64,000 nucleotides of DNA from Arthrobacter sp. AQ5-06 (GCF_003287955.1 NZ_QMKP01000016.1:1-64000), one strand, 5' to 3'. Numbered from the stretch's first letter, positions 8,617 to 18,791 are shown. Translations and numbers: made by a program. The notes: generated from the letters alone by a model not told the origin.

Positions 8617-9123
8617 ATGGATACTGCTGTGACTTCTTCCCCTGCCTTCCCGCGGGTACATATCGCTACCGACCACGCAGGTATGGAACTCAGCGCCCAC
8701 CTGGTCAGCCACCTCACGGCCAAGGGCTACGACGTGGTGGACCACGGCCCCAAGGAATATGACGCCCTGGACGATTACCCGTCCTTCTGCATCAACGCAG
8801 CGCTCGCCGTCGTGGCTGACCAGCAGGCAGGAACCCATGCCCTGGGCATTGTCCTGGGCGGCTCGGGCAATGGGGAACAGATTGCGGCCAACAAGGTCAA
8901 GGGGGTCCGCGCAGCACTCGCCTGGAACCACTCCACCGCCACACTGGCGCGTGAACATAACGATGCCAACGTGGTGGCCGTGGGCGGCCGCCAGCACACC
9001 GTCGAAGAAGCAACCGAACTGATCGAGGCCTTCCTGGCTGAGCCCTTCAGTAACGACGAGCGGCACGTCCGCCGCATCGGCAAGATTGCGGCTTACGAAT
9101 CCACCGGCGAGGTCATCGAGTAG
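8617..9123 (+). CDS. rpiB: Ribose-5-phosphate isomerase B
   Basis: RpiB interconverts ribose-5-phosphate and ribulose-5-phosphate in the pentose phosphate pathway. The 168-residue product has the ATDHAGMEL phosphate site near the N-terminus, VVDHGPKEYDALDDYP, and the anion-hole/active-site loop GGSGNGEQIAANKVKGVRAAL. It is the actinobacterial type with a Glu (in GNGEQ) in place of the Cys used by E. coli RpiB. A GTG at 8629 is an alternative start; neither start has a strong ribosome site. The stop overlaps the start of the glycosylase gene by one base (TAGTG), indicating an operon. Confidence 0.93.
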   Translation: MDTAVTSSPAFPRVHIATDHAGMELSAHLVSHLTAKGYDVVDHGPKEYDALDDYPSFCINAALAVVADQQAGTHALGIVLGGSGNGEQIAANKVKGVRAALAWNHSTATLAREHNDANVVAVGGRQHTVEEATELIEAFLAEPFSNDERHVRRIGKIAAYESTGEVIE

Positions 9124-10028
9124 TGCCCGAAGGGCATTCAGTCCGCCGCCTGGCGCAACAGTTCGGGGACGTTTTTACCGGCGAGTCGCTGTCCGTCAGC
9201 AGCCCGCAGGGCCGGTTCGTTGCCGGTGCAGCCCTGCTGGACGGCCAGGTCCTGACCGAGTCGCGTGCCCACGGCAAGCACCTCTTCCTGCATTTCGAAC
9301 ACGCCGTGGTGCTGCACGTCCACCTGGGGCTCTATGGTGCCTGGGACTTCGGCGGCGACGCGACCTTCACCGGGGCCTCCAGCATCGGCGCCCCGCGGAA
9401 GATCGGGGAGCGCGAGGTTTTCGACGACCCCGAAATTATCGACGACGCCGGGACGGTTGAGTACGCAGGCCCGCCCGAGCCCCGGGGCGCTGTGCGCGTC
9501 CGGCTGGTCAGCCGCCATGGCTGGGCAGACTTGCGCGGTGCCACCACCTGCGCGGCCATCACTGAGGCAGAAACGCGGGCCGTCCTGGCCCGGCTGGGGC
9601 CGGACCCGCTGCACAACCACCCCGCGGACAGGACCAGATTTGTGAGGGGCCTTTTGTCCCGCAGGACGCCGATCGCAGCGCTGCTGATGGACCAGAAGGT
9701 GATTGCCGGCGTCGGGAATGTCTACCGGGCCGAAGTGCTGTTCCGGCAGCGGCTGGATCCGTGGCTGCCGGGTACTGGACTCTCCAGCCGCACCGCCGGT
9801 CTGTTGTGGGACGACACGGCCTCAGTGATGGCCGACGGCGTCCGCGACGGGCGGATCATCACCACGCCGGCGGGATTCTGGGAACCAGGGGCGGTCTTGC
9901 CCTCGGGCGGCAACGCCCACTTCGTGTACAAGCGTGAAGGGCAGCCCTGCCGGGTCTGTGCCGTGCCGGTGGCCATCACCGAAATGGTGGGCCGCAAGCT
10001 GTACTGGTGCCCCGGCTGCCAGCAGTAG
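9123..10028 (+). CDS. nei: Fpg/Nei family DNA glycosylase (Nei-like)
   Basis: This 301-residue base-excision repair enzyme starts MPEGHSVRRLA, so the mature N-terminal Pro and Glu are the catalytic pair of the Fpg/Nei family. It has the H2TH domain with DQKVIAGVGNVYRAEVLF (around 185-202) and a C-terminal zinc finger of four cysteines (CRVC and CPGC). The PEGH start, rather than PELPE, points to an endonuclease VIII type, which removes oxidised pyrimidines. It overlaps rpiB by one base, as in the rpiB-nei pair of M. tuberculosis (Rv2465c-Rv2464c). A rho-independent terminator follows at 10053. Confidence 0.92.
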   Translation: MPEGHSVRRLAQQFGDVFTGESLSVSSPQGRFVAGAALLDGQVLTESRAHGKHLFLHFEHAVVLHVHLGLYGAWDFGGDATFTGASSIGAPRKIGEREVFDDPEIIDDAGTVEYAGPPEPRGAVRVRLVSRHGWADLRGATTCAAITEAETRAVLARLGPDPLHNHPADRTRFVRGLLSRRTPIAALLMDQKVIAGVGNVYRAEVLFRQRLDPWLPGTGLSSRTAGLLWDDTASVMADGVRDGRIITTPAGFWEPGAVLPSGGNAHFVYKREGQPCRVCAVPVAITEMVGRKLYWCPGCQQ

Positions 10029-10052
10029 CCAACTAAAGTCAGCCAAACAAAA

Positions 10053-10083
10053 AAGCAGGGCCCCTCAGCGAGGGGCCCTGCTT
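10053..10083 (+). terminator. Rho-independent-like terminator after nei
   Basis: A perfect 13-bp stem, AAGCAGGGCCCCT pairing with AGGGGCCCTGCTT, with loop CAGCG, 25 bases after the nei stop. On the minus strand it would also terminate transcripts leaving tRNA-Gly, preceded by a run of A on the plus strand (T-run on minus). Confidence 0.85.
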
Positions 10084-10086
10084 ATG

Positions 10087-10160
10087 TGGAGGGGACGACG
10101 GGAATCGAACCCGCGTAATCAGTTTGGAAGACTGAGGCTTTACCATTAAGCTACGTCCCC
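10087..10160 (-). tRNA. tRNA-Gly (anticodon UCC)
   Basis: The minus strand folds into a cloverleaf: acceptor GGGGACG with CGTCCCC, D arm GCTT/AAGC, anticodon stem TCAGT/ACTGA with loop CTTCCAA (anticodon TCC), and T loop TTCGATT. Discriminator T at 10090 and an encoded CCA at 10087-10089. It lies between convergent neighbours and shares the terminator downstream of nei. Confidence 0.96.
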
Positions 10161-10308
10161 GGAAAAATGCAGCTCAGCTGTTGCATCAGGCTGTACTGCG
10201 TTTCTTCGGGCTGGCTGTTGAAGCCGGATACAACTAAACCTAATTCATGCCCCACGTGTCAAATGTGCAAAGAACGCCCGGATGACCGTAGACTTGCCTG
10301 TGCACTTA

Positions 10309-10383
10309 CGGGGTGTAGCTCAGCTTGGCTAGAGCACCTGCTTTGGGAGCAGGAAGTCGCAGGTTCAAATCCTGTCACCCCGA
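10309..10383 (+). tRNA. tRNA-Pro (anticodon UGG)
   Basis: Cloverleaf on the plus strand: acceptor CGGGGTG with CACCCCG, anticodon stem CCTGC/GCAGG with loop TTTGGGA (anticodon TGG), T loop TTCAAAT, discriminator A. CCA is not encoded. It lies 85 bases upstream of tig and may share its promoter region. The 148 bases between the two tRNAs hold no gene that I can see. Confidence 0.96.
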
Positions 10384-10468
10384 CTCTGCGGCTCGGGCCG
10401 TGCATGCGGCCCGGGCAGAAAAATGCGTTTGCAGAAACCCATCCCACAAACCCAGGAGTACTTAGACC

Positions 10469-11860
10469 GTGAAGAGCGCTGTCGAGAACCTCACCCCCAC
10501 GCGGGTCAAGCTCAATGTTGAGGTCCCTTTTGAGGAATTGAAGCCCAGCATCGACGAGGCATACAAGACTGTTGCTTCGCAGATCCAGGTCCCTGGCTTC
10601 CGTAAGGGCAAAGTCCCGTCCAAGCTGATCGACCAGCGCGTTGGCCGCGGCTACGTCCTGGAGACGGCCATCAACGAAGGCCTCAACGGCTGGTACCAGG
10701 CTGCAGTCCAGGAGTCCGGCATCCGCCCCCTGAGCCGTCCCGAGGTGGAGATCACCGAAGTTCCGGACCCCAGCTCCACGGACGGGGAACTGAAGTTCCA
10801 CGCCGAGGTTGATATCCGTCCGGAGATCGAACTTCCCGACTACGCCGGCATCAAAGTCGAGGTAGCTGCAGCGGAATCCTCCGATGAAGACGTTGACAAG
10901 GCCCTGGATGAACTGCGCGGCCGCTTCGGCACGCTGAAGTCCGTGGACCGCCCGGCGGCCGACGGCGATTTCCTGACCATCGACATCACCGCCACCATTG
11001 ACGGCGCCGACGTTGATTCCGCGTCCGGCCTGTCCTACCAGGTGGGCACGGAAACCATGCTCGAGGGCCTGGACGAGGCCGTGACCGGCCTCAGCGTTGA
11101 CGAAGACGCCATCTTCGAAACCACCCTGGTGGGCGGTGACCACGCCGGCGAGTCCGCCCAGGTGAAGGTTGTTGTCAAGGCCGTCAAGGAGCGCGAGCTT
11201 CCGGAAGCCAACGACGACTTTGCCCAGCTGGCCTCCGAGTTCGACACCCTGGCCGAACTCCGCGAGGACCTGGCCAAGCAGGCCGCCGAGTCCAAGGTTG
11301 TTGAGCAGGGCGTAGAGGCCCGCGACAAGGTCCTGGACAAGCTCGTTGAGCTCGTGGAGGTTCCGGTTCCGGACTCCGTTGTTGAAGAGCAGCTCGAAAC
11401 CCACTTCAAGGAGGGCAACGGCCACGGTGAAGGCGAACACGACACCGAGGAGCACCGCGAAGAGGTCAAGGCCAACACTGCCCGCGCCTTCCAGAACGAA
11501 GTCATCCTCGACGCCATTGCCGAAAAGGAAGAAGTCAACGTCAGCCAGGCTGAGCTGATCGACTACATCGTCAGCGCTGCCAGCCAGTACGGCATGGACC
11601 CGAACCAGTTCGCCCAGATCATCGATCAGAGCGGCCAGGTTCCCATGATGGTTTCTGAGGTCCGCCGCCGGAAGGCACTGGCCGTTGTCCTGGGCCAGGC
11701 CACGGTGACCGACACCGCCGGCAAGACTGTTGACCTCAGCGACTTCGTCCGCCCCGGCGGCGAAGAAGAGGCTCCCGCCGTTGAGGCCGAGGCCGCTGAA
11801 GATACCAACGCCGAGACCGAGGCCACCCCGAGTGACGACCCGGCAGCAGTGAAGTTCTAG
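10469..11860 (+). CDS. tig: Trigger factor, ribosome-associated chaperone and prolyl isomerase
   Basis: Trigger factor binds at the ribosome exit tunnel and folds nascent chains. The 463-residue protein shows all three parts: the N-terminal ribosome-binding domain with the signature [17 protein letters not shown] (about 44-60), the FKBP-type isomerase domain ([15 protein letters not shown] through [16 protein letters not shown]), and the C-terminal helical arms. A roughly 40-residue acidic, low-complexity tail ([20 protein letters not shown]) is typical of actinobacterial Tig. It starts with GTG preceded by AGGAG. tig next to clpP1, clpP2 and clpX is a widespread proteostasis arrangement. Confidence 0.97.
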   Translation: MKSAVENLTPTRVKLNVEVPFEELKPSIDEAYKTVASQIQVPGFRKGKVPSKLIDQRVGRGYVLETAINEGLNGWYQAAVQESGIRPLSRPEVEITEVPDPSSTDGELKFHAEVDIRPEIELPDYAGIKVEVAAAESSDEDVDKALDELRGRFGTLKSVDRPAADGDFLTIDITATIDGADVDSASGLSYQVGTETMLEGLDEAVTGLSVDEDAIFETTLVGGDHAGESAQVKVVVKAVKERELPEANDDFAQLASEFDTLAELREDLAKQAAESKVVEQGVEARDKVLDKLVELVEVPVPDSVVEEQLETHFKEGNGHGEGEHDTEEHREEVKANTARAFQNEVILDAIAEKEEVNVSQAELIDYIVSAASQYGMDPNQFAQIIDQSGQVPMMVSEVRRRKALAVVLGQATVTDTAGKTVDLSDFVRPGGEEEAPAVEAEAAEDTNAETEATPSDDPAAVKF

Positions 11861-11882
11861 CACGCTCCTGATAGTGCGACTG

Positions 11883-11920
11883 AAGGCAGCCCCCGGACCT
11901 ACTGGTCCGGGGGCTGCCTT
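11883..11920 (+). terminator. Terminator after tig
   Basis: A perfect 17-bp stem (arms 11883-11899 and 11904-11920) with loop TACT, 22 bases after the tig stop. It separates tig from the clpP operon, which therefore has its own promoter in 11921-12070. Confidence 0.9.
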
Positions 11921-11960
11921 CGTTAAAGGGCAGCAGTAATGGGCGGTCGCAGGGATCGTG

Positions 11961-11974
11961 CGCCGTCAGCGAAC
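11961..11974. promoter_or_regulatory. ClgR-type binding site upstream of clpP1
   Basis: The plus strand reads CGC-N5-GCGAAC; its complement is GTTCGCTGACGGCG, a full match to the Streptomyces ClgR consensus GTTCGCYNNNNGCG. A second half-site GCGAAC is at 11987-11992. ClgR is the actinobacterial activator of clpP1P2 and related protease genes, and this site lies about 97 bases upstream of the clpP1 start. The match is seen; binding is inferred. Confidence 0.7.
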
Positions 11975-12070
11975 AGCGCGATTCCGGCGAACAAATCGTC
12001 CCACAAACCGGTTAGTGTCCAAGTAGTGAAGTTCAGTGATGTCACCGTCACCAGCGAGAGGTAAGTACAC

Positions 12071-12721
12071 ATGTCACAGCACGCAGAGACCCCCCGGATG
12101 GCGACTGTAGATCCGGCCGGCCAGGACAACTACATCTACAACCGCCTCCTGAAAGAGCGCATCATCTGGCTGGGCTCCGAGGTGCGTGACGACAACGCCA
12201 ACGCCATCTGCTCGCAGCTGCTGCTCCTGTCCGCCGAGAATCCGGAAAAGGACATCTACCTCTACATCAACTCTCCCGGCGGCTCCGTGACCGCAGGCAT
12301 GGCCATTTATGACACCATGCAGTTCATCCCGAACGACGTCGTCACCGTCGCCACCGGCCTGGCCGCCTCCATGGGCCAGTTCCTGCTCTCCTCCGGCACG
12401 AAGGGCAAGCGCTACGCCACCCCCAACGCCCGCGTCCTGATGCACCAGCCCTCCGGCGGCATCGGCGGTACGGCCTCGGACATCAAGATCCAGGCCGAGC
12501 TCATCCTGCACATGAAGAAGGTCATGGCTGAACTGACCGCGGATCAGACCGGACAGTCGGTGGAAACCATCCTCAAGGACAACGACCGCGACAAGTGGTT
12601 CACCGCCCCCGAAGCCCTCGACTACGGCTTCTTTGACAAGATCGCCGCCCACGCCGGTTCCGTCTCCGGTGGCGGCGGAACCGCCAACAGCACGTCCGGC
12701 GAGTCGGCATCCGAGAAGTAA
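12071..12721 (+). CDS. clpP1: ATP-dependent Clp protease proteolytic subunit 1
   Basis: One of the two Clp peptidase subunits that form the mixed tetradecamer used by ClpX and ClpC in actinobacteria. The Ser-His-Asp triad is visible at Ser100 (GLAASMGQF), His125 (VLMHQPSGG) and Asp174 (DNDRDKWF), with the standard family spacing of 25 and 49. Length is 216 residues, with a Gly/Ser-rich C-terminal tail ([17 protein letters not shown]). The ribosome site AGAGGT precedes the ATG. clpP2 follows after 38 bases, indicating one operon. Confidence 0.97.
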   Translation: MSQHAETPRMATVDPAGQDNYIYNRLLKERIIWLGSEVRDDNANAICSQLLLLSAENPEKDIYLYINSPGGSVTAGMAIYDTMQFIPNDVVTVATGLAASMGQFLLSSGTKGKRYATPNARVLMHQPSGGIGGTASDIKIQAELILHMKKVMAELTADQTGQSVETILKDNDRDKWFTAPEALDYGFFDKIAAHAGSVSGGGGTANSTSGESASEK

Positions 12722-12759
12722 CCCGGCACTTAGAACACTTAGATCAGGAGCAACAAAAA

Positions 12760-13419
12760 ATGACTTACAACTTCGGATCGACTGCCGGTAATCTTCCGAC
12801 CAGCCGTTACGTCCTTCCCCAGTTCGAAGAGCGCACGCCTTACGGCTTCAAGCGCCAGGACCCCTACACCAAGCTGTTCGAGGACCGCATCATCTTCCTC
12901 GGCGTCCAGATCGATGACGCCTCCGCTGATGACGTCATGGCCCAGCTGCTGGTTCTCGAGTCCACCGACCCGGACCGTGACATCACGCTGTACATCAACT
13001 CTCCGGGTGGCTCCTTCACCGCCATGACCGCGATCTACGACACCATGACGTACATCCGGCCGGAGATCCAGACCGTCTGCCTTGGCCAGGCAGCCAGCGC
13101 CGCCGCCGTGATCCTCGCAGCCGGCACCCCGGGCAAGCGCCTGGCCCTGCCCAACGCCCGTGTCCTGATCCACCAGCCTGCCCTCTCCGGCGGCCAGGGT
13201 GGGCAGGCCTCGGACCTTGAGATCCAGGCCGCGGAAGTCATGCGGATGCGCGCCTGGCTTGAGGACACGCTGGCCCACCACTCGGGCCGCACCGCGGAGC
13301 AGGTCAACAACGACATTGAGCGCGACAAGATCCTGACCGCCGCCGAGGCCCTGGATTACGGTCTCATTGACCAGGTGCTTGATTCCCGCAAGATGAAGCC
13401 GCAGGCAATCACCAGGTAG
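12760..13419 (+). CDS. clpP2: ATP-dependent Clp protease proteolytic subunit 2
   Basis: The second Clp peptidase subunit of the actinobacterial ClpP1P2 complex. Triad residues are Ser113 ([11 protein letters not shown]), His138 (LIHQPALSG) and Asp189 (DIERDK). It has the 13-residue longer N-terminus ([20 protein letters not shown]) that distinguishes ClpP2 from ClpP1. AGGAG lies 9 bases before the ATG. A terminator hairpin follows at 13432, so clpX probably has its own promoter in the 184-base gap. Confidence 0.97.
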   Translation: MTYNFGSTAGNLPTSRYVLPQFEERTPYGFKRQDPYTKLFEDRIIFLGVQIDDASADDVMAQLLVLESTDPDRDITLYINSPGGSFTAMTAIYDTMTYIRPEIQTVCLGQAASAAAVILAAGTPGKRLALPNARVLIHQPALSGGQGGQASDLEIQAAEVMRMRAWLEDTLAHHSGRTAEQVNNDIERDKILTAAEALDYGLIDQVLDSRKMKPQAITR

Positions 13420-13431
13420 TAAGGCTCTTCT

Positions 13432-13474
13432 AAGGCCGGTGCGGTCCAGTTTGTTTTTGGGCCGCACCGGCCTT
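13432..13474 (+). terminator. Terminator after clpP2
   Basis: A perfect 13-bp stem AAGGCCGGTGCGG / CCGCACCGGCCTT with a 17-base T-rich loop, followed by CTCTTT, 12 bases after the clpP2 stop. Confidence 0.85.
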
Positions 13475-13603
13475 CTCTTTCCACCCTTGAGGCCGAATGT
13501 GACCTAGAGTGGAAGTTGTCACGGCCGGCCCTCCCAGGCAGGTCGGGATTTTTCAGCAACGGTGCATAGCTGCCTGGCAGCAAGATACTAAAGGGGTTCA
13601 CAT

Positions 13604-14884
13604 ATGGCTCGGATTGGCGAGAGCACGGATCTGCTGAAGTGTTCTTTCTGCGGAAAGAGCCAGAAGCAGGTACGCAAGCTCATTGCCGGGCCTGGTGTCT
13701 ACATCTGCGACGAATGCATTGAGCTCTGTAACGAGATCATTGAGGAAGAGCTTGCGGAAGTCGCCGATCTGGGAAGTTTCGAACTGCCCAAGCCCCGCGA
13801 GATCTTCGACTTTCTGCAGGAATACGTCATCGGCCAGGAACCTGCCAAGCGTTCGCTCGCCGTCGCCGTCTACAACCACTACAAGCGGATCCAGGCCGGC
13901 CACGCCCCTAAGAGCGGCAGCCTCGCCGAGGGCGGCCACCACGACGACGTCGAAATCGCCAAGTCCAACATCCTCCTCATCGGCCCTACCGGCTGCGGTA
14001 AAACCTACTTGGCCCAGACACTGGCGCGTCGGCTGAATGTTCCGTTTGCTGTTGCCGACGCCACGGCGCTCACCGAAGCCGGCTATGTGGGGGAGGACGT
14101 GGAGAACATCCTCCTCAAGCTCATCCAGTCGGCGGATTACGACGTCAAGAAGGCCGAACAGGGCATCATCTACATTGACGAAATCGACAAGATTTCGCGC
14201 AAGAGCGAGAACCCCTCCATCACCCGGGACGTCTCCGGTGAGGGCGTGCAGCAGGCGCTCCTGAAGATCCTCGAAGGAACCGTAGCCTCCGTTCCTCCGC
14301 AGGGAGGACGCAAGCACCCCCACCAGGAATTCATCCAGATCGACACCACCAACGTGCTGTTCATCGTGGCGGGCGCCTTTGCCGGGCTGGAAGAGATTAT
14401 TGGTTCGCGTTCCGGACGCAAGGGCATTGGCTTCGGCGCCCCACTGAACGATGCCAGCAACAAGGTGGACTCCTACGGCGAAGTAATGCCCGAGGACCTC
14501 CTGAAGTTTGGCCTCATCCCGGAATTCATCGGCCGCCTGCCCGTGATCACTACAGTCTCCAGCCTTGACCGCGACGCCCTCATCCAGATCCTCTCCACGC
14601 CGAAGAACGCGCTGGTCAAGCAGTACCAGAAGATGTTCCAGATCGACGGCGTGGAACTCGTCTTCGATGACGACGCCCTCAATGCCATCGCCGACCAGGC
14701 CCTTGAGCGTGGCACGGGTGCTCGCGGCCTCCGGGCCATCATGGAGGAAGTGCTGCTCCCGGTCATGTTCGACCTCCCCAGCCGCGAAGACGTGGCCAGC
14801 GTGGTCATCACCGCCGACGTTGTCCTCAGCAAGGCCGAGCCCACCCTCATTCCGCACGTGACCAAGCGACGCAAGTCCGCCTGA
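13604..14884 (+). CDS. clpX: ATP-dependent Clp protease ATP-binding subunit ClpX
   Basis: ClpX is the AAA+ unfoldase that feeds substrates to ClpP. The 426-residue protein has the N-terminal zinc-binding domain with cysteines 13, 16, 35 and 38 (CSFC and CDEC), Walker A GPTGCGKT at 127-134, Walker [11 protein letters not shown], the pore loop [11 protein letters not shown], the IGF-like ClpP contact loop ([10 protein letters not shown]), and sensor 2 [11 protein letters not shown]. All catalytic parts are present. The start is preceded by AAGGGG at 9 bases. It stands after clpP1P2 but behind a terminator, so it is probably transcribed separately. Confidence 0.97.
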   Translation: MARIGESTDLLKCSFCGKSQKQVRKLIAGPGVYICDECIELCNEIIEEELAEVADLGSFELPKPREIFDFLQEYVIGQEPAKRSLAVAVYNHYKRIQAGHAPKSGSLAEGGHHDDVEIAKSNILLIGPTGCGKTYLAQTLARRLNVPFAVADATALTEAGYVGEDVENILLKLIQSADYDVKKAEQGIIYIDEIDKISRKSENPSITRDVSGEGVQQALLKILEGTVASVPPQGGRKHPHQEFIQIDTTNVLFIVAGAFAGLEEIIGSRSGRKGIGFGAPLNDASNKVDSYGEVMPEDLLKFGLIPEFIGRLPVITTVSSLDRDALIQILSTPKNALVKQYQKMFQIDGVELVFDDDALNAIADQALERGTGARGLRAIMEEVLLPVMFDLPSREDVASVVITADVVLSKAEPTLIPHVTKRRKSA

Positions 14885-14952
14885 CGCGTCCGCCACCCCG
14901 CCTGACACTTCCGCCTTCCATCCCTGCACGCCCGGAACCAGAGGACTCACGC

Positions 14953-15567
14953 ATGACTGACTCAACCATCAACCAGGCCGATTTCTGGTTTGATCCGCTG
15001 TGCCCGTTCGCTTGGATCACGTCACGCTGGATCGGCGAGGTTGAGGCTGTCCGCAACATCAAAACGGTGTGGCATGTGATGAGCCTGGCTGTCCTCAACG
15101 AGGGACGGGACCTGGAGCCCGCCTATCGCGAATCCATGGACAAGGCGTGGGGACCGGTACGCGTCATCATCGCGGCCCAGGAGCAGCACGGCGGTCACGT
15201 GGTCAAGGCACTTTACGATGCCATGGGAGCCCAGATCCACGACGGCGGCCAGAAGGACTTCGGCATCGTCATCAGCAAGGCCCTGGCGGAATGTGGCCTT
15301 CCGGCCAGCCTGGCCGATGCCGCCGCCTCGGATGCGTTTGATGCCCAGCTGCGTGCAAGCCACGAAGCTGGCATCTCACTGGTAGGCCAGGACGTCGGTA
15401 CGCCCGTGGTGGCATTCAACGGGACAGCATTCTTCGGTCCGGTGCTGACCCGCATCCCGCGCGGCGAACAGGCGGGCCAGCTGTGGGATGCCACCGTCAC
15501 GCTCGCCTCCTACCCGCATTTCTTCGAGATCAAGCGCAGCCGCAGCGAACGCCCCGAATTCGACTGA
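14953..15567 (+). CDS. Rv2466c-like mycothiol-dependent thioredoxin-fold (DsbA-like) protein
   Basis: The 204-residue protein has a DsbA-type thioredoxin fold with the active-site segment FWFDPLCPFAWITSRWI, Cys17 being the redox residue, and a cis-Pro region GTPVVAFNGTAFFGPVL. It matches the family of M. tuberculosis Rv2466c, a mycothiol-dependent reductase of oxidants and nitro-compounds. Rv2466c lies beside pepN, rpiB and clpP in mycobacteria, and the neighbourhood is the same here. This also implies that the organism makes mycothiol. It is convergent with valS. Confidence 0.88.
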   Translation: MTDSTINQADFWFDPLCPFAWITSRWIGEVEAVRNIKTVWHVMSLAVLNEGRDLEPAYRESMDKAWGPVRVIIAAQEQHGGHVVKALYDAMGAQIHDGGQKDFGIVISKALAECGLPASLADAAASDAFDAQLRASHEAGISLVGQDVGTPVVAFNGTAFFGPVLTRIPRGEQAGQLWDATVTLASYPHFFEIKRSRSERPEFD

Positions 15568-15578
15568 CGCCGACAGCA

Positions 15579-15624
15579 AAGAGCCCCGGAAGAACTACTC
15601 TGATGTAATTCTTCCAGGGCTCTT
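15579..15624. terminator. Hairpin after the Rv2466c-like gene, and gap to valS
   Basis: Arms 15579-15594 and 15609-15624 pair over 16 positions with one mismatch-type wobble, 12 bases after the stop. The whole gap 15568-15910 (343 bases) lies between convergent genes. It also holds a second hairpin (GAAGCCCCA at about 15826 with TGGGGCTTC at about 15854) and CCCCGTTTCGGGG next to the valS stop, probably the valS terminator. I find no convincing gene in 15640-15820. Confidence 0.7.
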
Positions 15625-15910
15625 GCGCATCCAAACCGTCGGGACAACAATGGTTCTTACCCACTTCGAAAGAAGAGGGACGCAGGAACCAAAGATTCAG
15701 TGATATGTATCCGACGCAGCCATCGGCAAAGTCAGATACAAGCTACCAGTGACGAGGTAGGAAGACCTGAAGATCCAAGGATCCTGCCAGACCATCAAAG
15801 ACGTCACCAGGATGGCCGAAAAGTCGAAGCCCCACCAACGGCAAAACGCTGATGGGGCTTCCCCTTTGCCCAAAAACGGGGCGGTTGCCCCGAAACGGGG
15901 CTACATCCAG

Positions 15911-18526
15911 TCAGGCCTTGGGCTCCTCCGGAGCGGCCAGGACAACGTCGCTGACAGTCAGTTCGCCCTCGCCGGCCACGAGGGTCAGTTCACGGGCGTT
16001 CGAGGCCGCCTTCAGGTCGCCAAGTCCGGCCTTCAGCTGCGTGGTCAGGGATTCCGAGGCCGTGATGGTGGCGGAGAGCACCTCGGTGCGCTGCTTGACC
16101 TTGGCCTCGGACTTTGCCTTGCGGACACCGCTGAGGGCCGTGCCAACGGTGGCGAGCAGGGTGGTGTCGCCGTCCACCTCCACTGCCGTGGGCCACTGTG
16201 CACGGTGCACGGAGCCGTTGCGCCACCAGCCCCAGACCTCCTCGGTGGCGAAGGGCAGGAATGGGGCGAACAGGCGCAGCAGGGTGTCCAGGCTGGTGGC
16301 GAGGGCTGCCAGCACGGATGCCTGGTCAGAGTCGCCGGCGGCACCGTAGGCTCGGTCCTTGATGAGCTCCACGTAATCGTCCGTGAACTGCCAGAAGAAG
16401 CTCTCGGTGATCTGCAGGGCGCGGGCGTAGTCGTAGTTCTCAAACGCCTTGGTGGACTGACGCACCACCTCGGCCAACTGGGCCAGCACCGCGCGGTCCA
16501 GCGGGTTGGTCAGGACCGAGAGATCGGTGGAGACCACGGAGTTCTCCGTCGCGCCCAGGTTCAGGACGAACTTTGAGGCGTTCAGCAGCTTGATGGCCAG
16601 GCGGCGGCCGATCTTCATCTGCGCGATCTCGTAGGCCGTGTCCGCGCCGAGCTTGGCGGACGTGGCCCAGTAGCGGACGGCGTCGGAGCCGAATTCGTCC
16701 AGCACGTCGGTGGGAACCACCACGTTGCCCTTGGACTTGGACATCTTCTTCCGGTCCGGGTCCAGGATCCAGCCCGAGATGGCGGCATGCTTCCATGGTG
16801 CAGCGTCCTGCAGCGCATCAGCCTGGACCACCGAGGAGAACAGCCAGGTACGGATGATGTCGTGGCCCTGGGGCCGCAGGTCAAACGGGAACACCTTGGC
16901 GAACAGGTCCTCGTCGCGGCTCCAGCCGCCCACAATCTGCGGTGTCAGGGAAGACGTGGCCCACGTGTCCAGGATGTCGGCGTCGCCGGTGAAGCCACCC
17001 GGAACATCGCGCTGCGCCTCGTCGTAGCCCGGCGCGGCGTCGGCGGCGGGATCCACCGGCAGCTGCTCGTCCGACGGCACGATGGGCGCGTCGTACTGCG
17101 GGTTGCCGTCAGCGTCCAGCGGGTACCAGACGGGGATGGGCACACCGAAGAAACGCTGGCGTGACACGAGCCAGTCACCGTTCAGTCCCGAAATCCAGTT
17201 CTCGAAGCGGGACCGCATAAAGGCGGGGTGGAAGTCGATCTCGTGGCCGCGCGCAATCAGGCGTGCACGCCGGTCTTCGTCGCGGCCGCCGTTGCGGTAG
17301 TACCACTGACGCGACGTGACTACTTCGAGCGGCTTGTCGCCCTTTTCGTAGAAGTTCACGGGGTGCATGATCTTCTTCGGCTCGCCATCGATCAGGTCTT
17401 CGGCGGCCAGGAGCTCCACCACCGCTTCCTTGGCGCTGAAAACTGTCTTGCCCGCGATGGCTTCGTAGGCGGCGCGGCCGGGATCGGTGGTGATCCAGTC
17501 CGGGGTGTCGCCGATGATCCGGCCGTCCCGGCCCACGATGGCGCGGGTGGGCAGCTGGAGTTCCCGCCACCAGGTGACGTCGGTGAGGTCACCGAAGGTG
17601 CACACCATGGCGATGCCGGAGCCCTTGTCCGCCTTAGCCAGAGGGTGGGCCTTGACCTCAACCTCAACACCGAAGACCGGGGACGTGACCTTCTTGCCGA
17701 ACAGCGGCTGGTACCGCTCGTCGTCGGGGTTTGCCACGAGGGCGGCGCAGGCTGCCAGCAGTTCAGGGCGGGTGGTCTCGACGTAGATCTTTTCGCCGTC
17801 TTCAGTGAAGAACGGGTAGCGGTAGTACGCGCCGGCAACTTCGCGGTCTTCGAGCTCCGCCTGGGCCACGGCCGTGCGGAAGGTGATGTCCCACAGCGTG
17901 GGGGCCTCGGCCATGTAGGCGTCGCCCGCTGCCAGGTTGGCCAGGAAGGCGCGCTGGGAGACTTCGCGGGAGGCGTCATCGATGGTTCGGTACGTCAGCT
18001 GCCAGTCCACGGAAAGACCGAGCTGCTGGAACAGGCTTTCGAAGACCTTCTCGTCCTCCACCGCCAGTTCTTCACACAGCTCGATGAAGTTCCGGCGCGA
18101 GACGACGTCGAAATCGCGCTGGTTCTTGGCGGGCTGGGCCGGGGCGCGGTAGCCGGCGTCGTACGGGATGGCCGGATCGCAGCGCACGCCGTAGTAGTTT
18201 TGCACGCGGCGCTCGGTGGGCAGGCCGTTGTCATCCCAACCCATGGGGTAGAACACGTTCTTGCCGATCATCCGCTGGTAGCGGGCCAGCACGTCAGTCT
18301 GCGTAAAGGAGAACATGTGCCCCACGTGCAGGGAGCCCGACGCGGTGGGCGGGGGAGTGTCGATCGAGTAGACCTGCTCCCGGGTTGTGTCCGGGTTGAA
18401 CTTGTAGGTCCCTTCGGCAAGCCAGCGCTGCGTGAGGGCAGCTTCGAGCCCCTCAAGGGCGGGCTTGTCCGGAACGTTGATAGGGGCGGTGGAGGGCGTG
18501 TCTGTACCCTGAGTGTCTTCAGCCAT
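15911..18526 (-). CDS. valS: Valyl-tRNA synthetase
   Basis: Class Ia synthetase that charges tRNA-Val. The 871-residue product has the HIGH motif as [11 protein letters not shown] (His67-His70), the editing (CP1) domain with [22 protein letters not shown], and the KMSKS loop [22 protein letters not shown]. The anticodon-binding domain and the short C-terminal coiled coil ([10 protein letters not shown] region) follow. The length is at the low end for ValS but normal for actinobacteria. It is transcribed alone on the minus strand; in mycobacteria valS is directly followed by folC, whereas here ileS and others lie between. Confidence 0.97.
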   Translation of the reverse strand: MAEDTQGTDTPSTAPINVPDKPALEGLEAALTQRWLAEGTYKFNPDTTREQVYSIDTPPPTASGSLHVGHMFSFTQTDVLARYQRMIGKNVFYPMGWDDNGLPTERRVQNYYGVRCDPAIPYDAGYRAPAQPAKNQRDFDVVSRRNFIELCEELAVEDEKVFESLFQQLGLSVDWQLTYRTIDDASREVSQRAFLANLAAGDAYMAEAPTLWDITFRTAVAQAELEDREVAGAYYRYPFFTEDGEKIYVETTRPELLAACAALVANPDDERYQPLFGKKVTSPVFGVEVEVKAHPLAKADKGSGIAMVCTFGDLTDVTWWRELQLPTRAIVGRDGRIIGDTPDWITTDPGRAAYEAIAGKTVFSAKEAVVELLAAEDLIDGEPKKIMHPVNFYEKGDKPLEVVTSRQWYYRNGGRDEDRRARLIARGHEIDFHPAFMRSRFENWISGLNGDWLVSRQRFFGVPIPVWYPLDADGNPQYDAPIVPSDEQLPVDPAADAAPGYDEAQRDVPGGFTGDADILDTWATSSLTPQIVGGWSRDEDLFAKVFPFDLRPQGHDIIRTWLFSSVVQADALQDAAPWKHAAISGWILDPDRKKMSKSKGNVVVPTDVLDEFGSDAVRYWATSAKLGADTAYEIAQMKIGRRLAIKLLNASKFVLNLGATENSVVSTDLSVLTNPLDRAVLAQLAEVVRQSTKAFENYDYARALQITESFFWQFTDDYVELIKDRAYGAAGDSDQASVLAALATSLDTLLRLFAPFLPFATEEVWGWWRNGSVHRAQWPTAVEVDGDTTLLATVGTALSGVRKAKSEAKVKQRTEVLSATITASESLTTQLKAGLGDLKAASNARELTLVAGEGELTVSDVVLAAPEEPKA

Positions 18527-18577
18527 CTGGCAATTGTTTCATGTTCCGGTGGCGCGGCCTGCCGTAGCATGCGGGAG

Positions 18578-18730
18578 ATGGGCGCAACGGCGGAGACTTT
18601 TGGGATCAGGCGCATCTATGACGCGCCGGCGGTCGACGACGGCTGCCGGGTTCCAGTGGACAGGCTCTGGCCCCGAGGGGTCAGCAAGGAAGCCGCGAAA
18701 CTGGACCTCTGGCTCAAGGACATTGCATGC
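18578..18730 (+). pseudogene. Truncated DUF488 family gene remnant
   Basis: From the ATG at 18578 (or 18569) the frame reads [20 protein letters not shown], then [19 protein letters not shown] and LWLKDIA. This is the conserved N-terminus of DUF488 proteins, in which DRLWPRGV is the hallmark and the full length is about 120 residues. Homology stops after about 50 residues; the frame runs on with unrelated sequence ([12 protein letters not shown]) to a stop at 18799 that overlaps the next gene. The missing part includes the usual WFGHDP segment, so it looks like a decayed gene cut by deletion. It is divergent from valS with a 51-base gap. Confidence 0.7.
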
Positions 18731-18791
18731 GGGGGTATTACTCGAGTTCATACTCCGGCACCCATAGCGGCGATGCCGTTAGGGTGGTGCC

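Noticed and set aside
10259..11863. 534-codon minus-strand frame opposite tig
   Set aside because: It overlaps the whole of tig and both flanking elements, has no family similarity and no ribosome site; it is a shadow frame.
17228..18560. Long plus-strand frame opposite valS
   Set aside because: It is the antisense shadow of valS (GC-rich DNA yields long antisense frames). Only the part from 18569 has DUF488 similarity.
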